From: Bretschneidera sinensis | Lineage: Eukaryota; Streptophyta; Magnoliopsida; Brassicales; Akaniaceae | Reading direction: 5' to 3' | Assembly: GCA_023935145.1 (NCBI GenBank) | Contig: CM043698.1 | Location: forward strand, 72,989,501 to 73,053,500 | Length of the DNA: 64,000 nt | Position numbers and translations under genes: made by a program | The notes under the pieces: model-generated | Told to the model about the DNA's origin: nothing | Databases searched by the model: none | What the model saw: the letters and a program-made list of their open reading frames with translations, nothing else | Shown here: in pieces, positions 1 through 9,693 of the stretch | Position numbering within the stretch: the first letter of the stretch is position 1 | Layout of the letters: every line of letters begins with the position of its first letter

Positions 1-264
1 GTTTATGTTTATTGAAATTCGAATTTGGTTATGGATTGTAATTTTATATTGTGTTTTGGTTTGAATAAGGATATGTATTTCATGGTGTGTGTTTTGGTTT
101 GTACTATGGAGGATATGTTTTTCCTTTATTGTTTTATGCTATTGACTTGTGCTTGGACTATGCTCGAAGCTTATTTAATGTTTGATGCTATGAACTTAGT
201 TTGTTAATTTTAATTAATCGTTCTATATTTTTTTTGTGGATATTTTTCATGTATGTAGAGAGAA
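1..264. other. AT-rich DNA upstream of transposase relic
   Basis: No gene is recognised here. The open frame at 25-207 on the plus strand is low-complexity and Cys/Phe-rich and resembles no family I know. The stretch may belong to the 5' part of the Harbinger-type element that follows. Confidence 0.4.
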
Positions 265-1412
265 ATGAGTATTGATTATAGTTCATATAGTTCAAATGAC
301 TTAGAAGATGAAGTTGTATAGTTTGTACTTTTCAACTATGTGAGAGAATGTTACAATAGATATATAGCTAAGATTCCATGCAGAAATTCAATGCTATCAG
401 GTAAAATGTACATAATTGAAGTTCTATTAGGAAATCCAACAGTGTGCTATGATAACTTTCGCATGGAACCGTATATTTTTTTACGGCTGTGTGAAAGGTT
501 GAGAAATGAAAGATTCTTGGAAGATGAAAATATTATCAGTGTAGATTAGGTAGTTGTAATGTTTTTACTTATAATTTGCCACAATACAAGACAAATAATT
601 ATGGCAAATAGATTTCAGCACTCAACACAAACAATTTCTGAGTGGTTTAACAAAGTCCTAAGAGTTGTGCAAAGTTTAAACTCAAATTATTCATCCCAGG
701 AATTGAGGTGAAATTCAACTAGAAATCCTATTTGGTATCTTTATTTTAAGGTACGTAGACACACAAGCAACACCTTATAAATGTACTTAGTAATGTTAAT
801 TGAAGTGAAGTGAATATCATATTATGTTAGTGGTTAATTTTGCTTCCAAGAACATTATTAATGTTTTATTTCTCAAAAGGATTATATTGGGGTCGTTGAT
901 GGAATATAAGTATCTATTTGGGCATTTGCAAACAAGCAGAATCCTTTTTTATGAAGAAAAATTGATGTGACACAAAATGTAATGATAATTTGCTCACATG
1001 ACATGCTATTCACCTATATGTGTGTTGGATGAGAAGTAACAGCTCATGACATAAGAGTTTTCTTAAACGTAATCACAAGCACTGATTTTCCAATGCCAAC
1101 TGGTGGTATGTCATTTTTCCCCATTAATTGCAAACAACGTAATAAATTAAAGAGTACCTAATTTGATTGATATATTATTTAGTTTATCTTAGGAAAAACA
1201 AGTGATACTAATAAGTAATTTTTATACGTGCTTTATTTGTGAAGATCAATATTATATTGTAGATGTTGGATATCCAAACATTTTGGGGATTTTAGCACCA
1301 TATTGTGGGCAACAATATCACGCACGTGACTTTCAAAATAGGGGACGACCAAGGGGAAATAAGAGATATTTAATCATAAGCATTCATCTGTTCTCAATGT
1401 GGTTGAACGTTC
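265..1412 (+). pseudogene. PIF/Harbinger-type transposase (HARBI1-like), 5' part, decayed
   Basis: The translation in shifting frames follows the plant HARBI1-like nuclease family. A likely start is at 265, followed by the helix-turn-helix-like part (NRYIAKIPCRNSMLSGKMY, then NPTVCYDNFRMEPYIF, then NRFQHSTQTISEWFNKVLR). The first DDE aspartate is in a GVVDG motif near 890-900. The segment DVTQNVMIICSHDMLFTY is near 965-1015, and the second aspartate is in YYIVDVGYPN near 1250-1275. The catalytic glutamate lies in NVVER at about 1399-1412. Several in-frame stops (308, 547, 710, 907 and others) and frameshifts show it is dead. An intron is likely between about 1105 and 1195. The gene is cut directly after the Glu-Arg codons by an LTR retrotransposon and resumes at 7152. 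Confidence in the family is high; exact exon limits are uncertain. Confidence 0.82.
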
Positions 1413-2805
1413 TGATGAGTGCCAAATATTGCATATTTTGCCCCTTTAATTTAAATTTGTTAGCTTAGGAATTTGTTACTTTGAGTTGTTTTCGTTGTTT
1501 TACAGGTTTACAAGCTTGGAAAGAAGTTTCACTAAATTACCAGAATTACTTGTGCAGATTAGCTATTTTTGAGGATTAAACTGTCTTGATTTAGGAAGAA
1601 CCAGAAGATGAACCATAAATGCTTGGAAAGATCCGGATGTCTATTTTCTGAGGAATTTTACGGATCAATAAAATGATTTTTCTAGAGAAAGTTATGGCAG
1701 TTTTAGTAGACAAAGGTCAGGCTGTGCATGATTTCAACGTGACAGATCAGCCATTTTTGAGGATTTAACTGTATTGATTCAGGAAGAACCGCGAGATGAA
1801 CCATATATTCTTGGAAAGATCCCGATGTCTATTTTCTGGAGAATTTTACGAATCAATAAAATGATTTTTCTAGAGAAAGTTATGGCAGATTTAGTAGACA
1901 AAGGTCAAAGAGCAAAAACTGGAATCTGCAGTATCCCACATCGGATTGGAAGCATATTGCACTTGTGATATTTCCCTATATAAGCCCTTCTTCACTTCAT
2001 CTTTAATGTACAATTCCTGAGCCACTTTGGTGTTTACCGGTGGACGTCAACTAGCATTCTGGTGGATCTCAAAAGCTTTGTCACCACGAGGGGAAGCGCC
2101 ACCCGTCAGCGAGTGAAATTTCTCCCATGTAAAGTTATTTATTTATTTCTTTACATTTAGTTGTTTTAGTTTAAATGTTTAGCACTTTTATTATGAATTG
2201 TAGTTTCATAGTTATGAGTGGCTAGACTCTTTAGCTAAGGTTGAAGATGAAGCCCCGTCGTTGTTTGGTGTAGTAGTTCAGATTTGCTTGTACAAATCTG
2301 ACAATTTTTAGTATAAATGTTCTGTCAATTATTTGAGTTAATCTTATAATTGATTGAGTTTAAATTGTCTGCTGGATATTCCTTGTGTTTCGTCTGATGG
2401 ATACGTTGAACGCTTTTCGATTAAATTGGATTTCCTTTGTGATTTGTTGAGAGCGGATACATTGGATGCTTTTGGTTTAGTTGGGATATTCTTTGTTTTT
2501 TGTCTTATAGTTTGATTCATGGAATGTTTTGATAGGCTATATTTTTAGAACATATATGCTTAACTTCGGTGGGGTGGATTTGGAAACCTTAGTGTTTTAA
2601 TTATTAGTTTTTAAAAATCATTTTAGTTTAATTTTAATTTCTTTTGAAAATTATCATCTGAAATTCGGAACTAGGTTAAGATAGAGTTAGTTTAGATTGA
2701 AAATATACTTTCACAACGCAATTCCCTATAAATTCGATCTCGCACTTGCACAACGCTATACTGCAAACGACTCGTGCACTTGCGAGTAATTTAAAACTCA
2801 CAACA
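1413..2805 (+). repeat. 5' LTR of element 1 (1393 bp)
   Basis: It matches 5947-7151 along its length except for a 188-bp internal tandem duplication that only this copy carries. A TATA-like box (CTATATAAG) is at 1977-1985, with the matching box at 6322-6330 in the 3' LTR, so U3 is upstream of about 1975. Confidence 0.9.
1561..1936 (+). repeat. 188-bp tandem duplication inside the 5' LTR
   Basis: Two adjacent copies of about 188 bp start at 1561 and 1749. Both carry the stretches ATTTTTGAGGATT, GATGTCTATTTTCTG and TCTAGAGAAAGTTATGGCAG. The 3' LTR has a single copy, and the LTR length difference (1393 minus 1205) is exactly 188. Confidence 0.88.
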
Positions 2806-2811
2806 AGTTTT

Positions 2812-2828
2812 TGGCGCCGTTGCCGGGG
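2812..2828 (+). other. Primer-binding site, Asp-tRNA type
   Basis: TGGCGCCGTTGCCGGGG is complementary to the 3' end of plant Asp-tRNA (ending CCCCGGCAACGGCGCCA). It lies six bases after the 5' LTR end, the usual place for first-strand priming. Confidence 0.9.
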
Positions 2829-2913
2829 AATTGTTTGGTTTGTGAAATTTTTTTGTCTAAAATGATTTTATTTTTCTACTAGTTAGTTATTTTTTTTGTT
2901 TAAAAAAAAAAAT

Positions 2914-4027
2914 TATGTGGATGAATCCAGCGCTGGTTTCACAGTCTTTAGAGGACACCATTAAGGAGTACATGAAAATGACCGGCCCGTCCCTCAATGC
3001 TGCCAACACATTCAATGTTGATAGCTGTTCCATCTGTGCTAGTCCCATGCATCTAGCATAGAATTGTCCATCAATGTCGGCTTGTGCCGAGTACCCCATG
3101 GAACAAATGAATGCTTTCAATGACTGTTGTTAGGAATCAAATGGATCTTACTCCGAAACATACAATCCAGGGTGGTGGAACCACTCTAATTTTTCATGAG
3201 AGCAGAACCAACTGATGAATTAGGGAGGAGCCCCTTATAATCAATACCCTCCCGAATTTCCTCCACCAATACCAAGTTATGCCTATCTAGCACCATCACC
3301 CGCTTACCAAGCTCCCATTCAAGCGCCAGCGTCGGTTTCACAGTCATTGGAGGACGCTCTCAATGATTTCATTAAAACGACTAGCCAATCTATGAGTGAA
3401 GTGATGAGTGCAACCATAGAAAACACCCAAGCGATTACCGAGCTAGAGAGTCAAATTGATCAAATCACAAGTTACATGGGTGAAGGAGAGGAAAGAAAGT
3501 TCCCCAGTCAACCTGATCCTAACCCAAAGGAACAGTTTGCGGTGGGAAATTTATCAACTCCTATACAAGGGCAAGAAAGTGGCAACAAAGAAAAGAGAGA
3601 TGCTGAGCCATCTACAGCCACACTTATCATTAAAGATCTCCCTAGGTCGTTTTTACCTAAAGCACCTTACCCTGAGAGATTACAAGCGCCCAAGAAAGGA
3701 GAGGAGTTTGAGGATCCCATGGAGGCATGCTTTGCTCACTTTGGAGAGGAATTGGGCTTAGATAAGTTACTAGAGGAAGTGAATGCCATTTTGGAGTCTG
3801 ATCCTCAGAAGAGCAGTGAGACGAAGGAGACTATGGATGAATCACGTATTGAGGACCCCCTGGAGGCATGCTTTGCTCAATTTGAAGAGGATTTGGGCTT
3901 AGGTAAGTTGTTTGAGCAAGCAAATGCTACTTTGGAGTCTGCTTCTCTAAAGATCAGTGAGACGGAGGAAACCACAACACCTGAACCCCCCAAGAAGGAA
4001 CTTAAGCCTTTACTGGACAATCTTTAG
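2914..4027 (+). pseudogene. gag remnant of element 1 with zinc knuckle and internal repeat
   Basis: Translation from 2914 gives a short gag C-terminal region with a CCHC zinc knuckle (CSICASPMH, then C; CX2CX4HX4C) at 3026-3067, interrupted by a stop at 3058-3060. An open frame of 226 aa follows at 3347-4027. It is predicted to be helical and acidic and contains two copies of a roughly 46-residue segment, each with a core like EDPMEACFAHF and then GLDKLLE. The gag N-terminal assembly domain is missing. The protein would be a nucleocapsid-type structural protein of virus-like particles, but it is not complete. Confidence 0.75.
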
Positions 4028-4534
4028 TATAAGTTCCTAGGTCCAGCAGATTCTTTGCCTATAATTATAGCTTTAGATTTGGGTGATGCTCCAGAGGAGA
4101 AATTATTGGACGTCTTAAGAGAGCATAAGGAAGCTATAGGCTGGACTATTGAGGATGTAAAGGGAATCAACCCCTTGTTGGTAATACACACAATACAGTT
4201 GGAGGAGAATGCCAAGCCATCGAGGGAGCCACAAAGAAGGCTCAACCCTGCTATACAAGAGGTTGTGAGGGCAGAAGATATTAAGCTGTTAGAGGCAGGG
4301 ATCATTTATCCTATCTCTGATAGCAAGTGGGTGAGCCTGATTCAAGTCGTGCCCAAACATGCTGAATTAACGGTAGTGAAGAATGAGGACGACGAGTTGG
4401 TGCCAACTCGTGTTCAGTCAGGAGGGAGAGTGAGTATAGACTACTGTAAGTTGAATGCTGCCACTAGACCTGATCATTTTTCATTCCCATTTATTGATCA
4501 GATGGTGGAGCACTTAGTTGGGCATGTTTACTAA
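4028..4534 (+). pseudogene. Reverse transcriptase N-terminal fragment of element 1
   Basis: An open frame at 4055-4534 reads through the lead-in to Athila-type RT: KEAIGWTIEDVKGI, RRLNPAIQEVVR, YPISDSKWVSLIQVVPK, and VSIDYCKLN (usually CIDYRKLN). It stops inside the RT fingers, just where the catalytic aspartate strand would follow (usually CFLDGYSG). Everything from there through integrase is absent and the sequence passes straight into the post-pol region, so no polymerase activity is possible. Confidence 0.85.
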
Positions 4535-5946
4535 TGTTGGGTCTGGCTGAAGACATTAAACTTAGCGCTCATGGGAGGCATCCCACAGTTTATCTTTTCT
4601 GTTTATTTATTATTTCGCATTTTTATGATTAATGTTTGTTTCCAGTATTTTTTGTTTTCCAGTTTTTTATTTTTCAGGGACAATACGTACTTCAGTTCAA
4701 GTTTGGGGGTATGCTATGAGCCATACCAGTCCAGATAGTTCTCCATATCTTAGGTCAACTCTTTCCATATTAGTCACACATTGGGGTCAATGTGTAATTT
4801 AAGTTTGGGGGTATGGGAGACACATCACACACTTTGTCCTAATTTGTTGTCTTTTCATCGTAGAGATAAATGCATGCTCATGTTATTATGAAATTTTGGT
4901 TGATCTAAACATTTTCTGTGATGTGATGTCATTGGTGAGCTTAATATTTTGAACACATGATCTGGTGATAAATTTTAAAAATTTAGTTACTTACCTTAGG
5001 CATTTGAGAATTCACATGTTTGATCTTATCTAACACGAGCACATTAGCACAAATTGTGTGAGGTATGACATGTGATTTTAATGTGTACGTTTTCTTGTCT
5101 TAACTGAAACTGGATGACTTGTTGGATAAACACTTGGGCATAAAAAAAAAGAAAAAAAAAGAGAGAAAAATATATATAATAATAATACTACTAATGATCA
5201 TCATCAATAAACTTTCTAGTGAGTAACTGGACCTCTTGCCTCAGTAAGCAGTGAGTGTTCACGTCAAAAGGTGGGAATTTTATTCATAATGATCATTGCA
5301 AAATTTTTTGCTGAGTAACTAGACCTCTTACCTCAGTAAGCAGTGAGTGTTCACGTCAAAAGGTGAAAATTTTGTTTGGTAGCATTAAGGTCAGTTTAGT
5401 TTCGTAGCCTTTTTGACTCGAGTTAGTAAGTCCTTAGGGGCGTCTTTACACCTAATACCCTAAAACCATCTGGTTTGGGAGTCATTGACTCAACACTCGC
5501 TACATGGGTCAATTAGAAAGCTTAAGGGAAGTAGACATAGCCATGCCTTATATATATATATAAATCCATAAAAAGAAAAAAAAACTATGCCTTTTTCGTT
5601 CATTTTGATGGGAAATTCGGTGAATCTTGAGACATGGAGACCTTACACATTGGAGTCACTTGGAAGCTTCATTTATATATGCGAATTCACTTTACACAGT
5701 GTCAAACTTGTGATGCCTTAACATGCCTTTTGTAAGTAATTAGATTTTAACTTTTCTATTCATTGCGAAGATGAGTTTATCTTTTTAAGCTTGCTCATGA
5801 ATGAATATCATGGTGATGTGTGTTCCTTAAATTTTTGGATACCATGAGTGATGAACTTATCTTTATGTTCTTTGTTTTTCATTTAGGTTTTTTTTTTATT
5901 ATTTTGTTTTGCTAAGGGACTAGCAAATTGTAAGTTTGGGGGTATT
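4535..5946 (+). other. 3' noncoding region of element 1 with conserved repeats and polypurine tract
   Basis: There is no open frame. From left to right it contains a conserved post-pol box (about 4544-4584), two copies of a ~50-bp direct repeat (5221-5273 and 5312-5365), a conserved double hairpin (5432-5480) and the polypurine tract AAGTTTGGGGGTATT ending at 5946. The same features recur in elements A, B and C in this window. Similar TTTGGGGGTATG stretches near 4700 and 4805 are polypurine-like sequences not followed by an LTR. Confidence 0.7.
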
Positions 5947-7151
5947 TGATAAGTACCAAATATTGCATATTTTGGCCCTTTAATTTACATTTGTTAGCTT
6001 AGGAATTTGTTACTTTGAGTTGCTTTCGTTGTTTTACAGGTTTACAAGCTTGGAAAGAAGTTTCACTAAATTGCCAGAATTTCTTGTGCAGATCAGCCAT
6101 ATTTTAGGATTAAACTGTATTGATTTAGGAAAAACCAGACAATGAGCCATATATGCTTGGAAAGATCCGGATGTCTATTTTCTGGGAAATTTTACGGATC
6201 AATAAAATAATTTTTCTAGAGAAAGTTATGGTAGATTTAGTAGACAAAGGTCAAAGAGCAAAAACTGGAATCTGCAGTATCCCACATCGGATTGGAAGCA
6301 TATTGCACTTGTGATATTTCCCTATATAAGCCCTTTTTCACTTCATCTTTAATGTACAATTCCTAAGCCACTTTGGTGTTTACCGGTGGACGTCCACTAG
6401 CATTCTGGTGGATCTCGAAGACTTTGTCACCACGAGGGGAAGCACCGCCCGTCAGCGAGTAGAATTTCTCCCATGTAAAGTTATTTATTTATTTCTTTAC
6501 ATTTAGTTGTTTTAGTTTAAATGTTTAGCACTTTTATTATGAATTGTAGTTTCATAGTTATGAGTGGCTAGACTCTTCAGCTAAGGTTGAAGATGAAGCC
6601 CCGCCGTTGTTTGGCGTAGTAGTTCAGATTTGTTTGTACAAATCTAACAATTTTTAGTATAAATGTTATGTCAATTATTTGAGTTAATTTTATAATTGAT
6701 TGAGTTTAAATTGTCTGTTGGATATTCCTTGTGTTTCATCTGATGGATACATTGAATGCTTTTCGATTAAATTGGATTTCCTTTATGATTTGTTGAGTGC
6801 GGATACATTGGATGATTTTGGTTTAGTTGGGATATTCTTTGTTTTTTGTCTTATAGTTGGATTCATGGAATGTTTTGATAGGCTATATTTTTAGAACATA
6901 TATGCTTAACTTCGGTGGGGTGGATTTGAAAGCCTTAGTGTTTTAATTACTAGTTTTTAAAAATCAATTTAGTTTAATTTTAATTTCTTTTACAAATTAT
7001 CATCTGAAATTCGGAACTAGGTTAAGATAGAGTTAGTTTAGATTGAAAATATACTTTCATAACGCAATTCCCTGTGGATTCGATCTCGCACTTGCACAAC
7101 AATATACTGCAAACGACTCGTGCGCTCGCGAGTAATTTAAAACTCACAACA
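5947..7151 (+). repeat. 3' LTR of element 1 (1205 bp)
   Basis: It pairs with 1413-2805, begins TGATAAGTACC and ends CTCACAACA. It lacks the 188-bp duplication of the 5' copy, and base differences from the 5' LTR are scattered throughout. Confidence 0.9.
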
Positions 7152-7330
7152 CGTTCCATTGTGTTACTGAAGAAAATATTTCCAATTTTAAGGGATGTGC
7201 AAAATTATCCCCTTAGAAATTAACGATATCTTCCTAAGGCATGTTGTACCATACATAATTTCATTAGACTTGAAGCTGAGTGGGATAGGTTATTTGAAAC
7301 TTATGAGTAATAAGACAATGGATATGAATT
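7152..7330 (+). pseudogene. PIF/Harbinger-type transposase, 3' part
   Basis: Directly after the target duplication the HARBI1-like frame resumes: KKIFPILRDVQNYPL, then LPKACCTIHNFI, then EAEWDRLFETYE. This is the part that follows the catalytic glutamate in the family. Joining it in thought to the part ending at 1412 gives the expected order with one target duplication extra. A weaker tail, possibly SQTAQMNLTRDGL, is near 7385-7425. Confidence 0.8.
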
Positions 7331-8340
7331 AGGTACAATAGCACCTGTGATAAGTTCATAGCATGAGGTTATTACATTTAATATAAGTCAAACAGCTCAA
7401 ATGAATCTCACTAGAGATGGTCTTGCAAGCTACATCTTTATGGAATTATTATAGACTTAGAAATGCGTAACGAGTCGAGTAGATTAGAAGCCTTTACTGT
7501 TATTATGATATTTTCTATTTAATTTTTATTTTAATTTAGTAGTCTCTTGTACTTTTATATTTGACATATGGGTATTAATATTATTTTTCGACTCATTCAT
7601 GTTATCCGGATGCAATGTTGAATTTTGTTAATTGATGGTAATTTTATTTACTAATAGTGTAAATTAAAATAAAGATAAAAATATTTCAGCATAATAGTTT
7701 ACTTAATAATAATTCTTCATTTTCAATTTTTTTTCTCAAGAGAATGCAGTATCACCAAATATATTTTCTTTCGTTTTCATTTTTAGAAAATAGATTTTGT
7801 TTTCACTTACCAAGTAAGTTTTTTAAAAGAAAAAACCCACCCTTATATTGCTATTGTCTGTACTTTGTAGTACTTATGTTGGAGAAGTAAATTTAGGGGT
7901 CACAAATTGGATCAAGGCTAATTTGGCACGTATTGTCGTACAGACTGCGATTTGATATAAATAAAACTCTTAACACCAAACATATCCTTCTAATTAAGAC
8001 CCTTTTTATTTCCTTTTTTGTACATCTAATTAAGACCTTAGTTGTCACAGGAATACAGTATGCAAAGTTTAGTATAGATTAAATATCCCCATGACAGTGG
8101 GTTTTTGTCAATGCAGTGGTGTGTTTCCAAACACACAAGATGAAGCATTGCCGTAATAATCAACAACCAAAATCTAGGCAGGTGGTGGTTATTCATATGC
8201 AAATCTCATCTATACGTGAAGGTAGGATGGATAATTAACGAATGAAAATCTCCTTTATAGATAATTGATTTTGAAAATTGTTATCTTATATAGCATTATT
8301 TTCAGTCAAAATAAGTAGTAGACGGTTCTTTTCTATTTCG
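7331..8340. other. AT-rich spacer
   Basis: No convincing gene, RNA or element end is visible. The first 100-200 bases may be the transposase gene's tail or 3' UTR. I did not find its terminal inverted repeats. Confidence 0.4.
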
Positions 8341-9693
8341 ATTTGTTGATGCCAAAATGATGGTGAAGAGTAGCCCTATCTTTTTGATCTTCAACTGGGT
8401 GGAGACTGTCTGATGATTGTGCGCTAAGTAGAGGATGAGAGCTTTGAGATGATCTTGCTCCTATAATCATGTTCGCTCAGCATACGTTCACTTACAAGGG
8501 AAGCCATCCAGAGTGTGGTGCTTCGAGGAGAACCCTTCCCTTCAATGATTAAGGCAGTGGGTACACTGAAATAATATAAGGAAAGAGTTTAGAGTGCTAC
8601 TAAGGTGAAAGAATGAGAAAAACAGAGAGAATCTAAGTGAGAAAGAGAGAACCAAAGTGATTCTCCCTATGATTGCTCTTTGTGTTTTGTTTTTCTCTAT
8701 AGTCTATGTTCTCTTCTATTTTTTGCATCTTTCCTCCTCTCTTTTGGAGGGCTGGAGCTCTTTTAAATAGGCGTTGGAGATCCTTTGTCTAGAGTTCCAA
8801 AGAGGGTTACAACTGGGATGTGACTCTTCGAGCCTCGAACCGTATGAGAAGCGACTTTTGCCTGCGAGTTTTTCCATCAAGGACGAAATCCTAAGACTTT
8901 AGGATGGTGAATCCATCATCACGGTCAAAGTAAGCTTGGTCCCTACGTTGTCCAAGGTGACCGGCGTTATGACGTTCCATGTGCTCAATTCTTATTGGTC
9001 AGGATAATTTTGGTCCCCACTCCCTAGGAAGATTCGAAGAGATTCCTAAGGGAGTAGAAGCCTTTCTTGCTATCCTGATGGGACCGAATTCATGGCTCTA
9101 GTTGGAAGTCTTAGTCCCAGTTTGAGAGAAAATGCGTGGTTGAAACTCTAATTTTACCTTGGTAGGAACTGTATGGACAGAGCCTTAGTTCTTCCTTGGT
9201 GTGATGGTGTGAATTGTGTGGCTGAAACTTTGATTCCTGTTTGAACCTAGGTGGATTAGTAGGTCTTTAGAAGCGCTTAGTTTCACGTTTGGAGGACCTG
9301 ATGACTATAGTCTGTTCCAGAAAAGGAGTAATATGACTGAAGTCATAATTCCTGTTGATCTGATATGGAACTGTGTGGCTTCAAAGGCCATAATTTTTGC
9401 GTGAAAAGTGTTGTACAGTTGAAGTCGCAATCCCTGGCTAGGGATTGTTGGACTGAAGCCGTAATTCTTGGGTAGTCTGATGATGTCAGATTGTGTGGGT
9501 ATGGGAGCCTTAATCCGAGCTTTGGTGGGAATTATGTCGGTTGACTTCTGAACTTCGGTTGGTCCAGAGTGGAATTGTATGGTTTTGAAAACCGTAATTC
9601 CATGTCAATAGGAATTGAGTGACTGAAACCACAGATCCTACTTAACAAGAATCATATGACTGAAACTGTATTTTTCGTTGGAAGTTGTGTGAC
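8341..9693. repeat. Unclassified repeat-like DNA with degenerate palindromic units
   Basis: Higher in GC than its surroundings, with no open frame. A possible TATA-like stretch on the minus strand is near 8763-8771. From about 9100 to 9690 a degenerate motif of the form GGAATTGTGTGACTGAAAC, then a reverse-complement-like half ending AATTCC, recurs roughly every 35-70 bp. This could be part of an unknown LTR or a satellite-like array. It joins the BCAT pseudogene at about 9693, replacing that gene's 5' exons. Confidence 0.45.

Larger units (their letters stand above)
1413..7151 (+). mobile_element. Athila-like Ty3/gypsy LTR retrotransposon, non-autonomous (element 1)
   Basis: A complete LTR element is bounded by 5-bp target duplications CGTTC at 1408-1412 and 7152-7156. 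Both LTRs start TGAT and end ACA. A primer-binding site for Asp-tRNA and a polypurine tract next to the 3' LTR fix the orientation. The interior keeps only gag remnants and the first part of reverse transcriptase; the rest of pol (most of RT, RNase H, integrase) is deleted. The Asp-tRNA primer, the RT approach motif (YPISDSKWVS) and the conserved post-pol box place it with the Athila lineage. It inserted into the Harbinger-type transposase gene. It cannot move by itself because it lacks RT and integrase. Confidence 0.92.

Noticed and set aside
25..207. 60-codon open frame at the left edge
   Set aside because: Low-complexity, Cys/Met/Phe-rich composition typical of T-rich DNA; no motif and no splice or promoter context.
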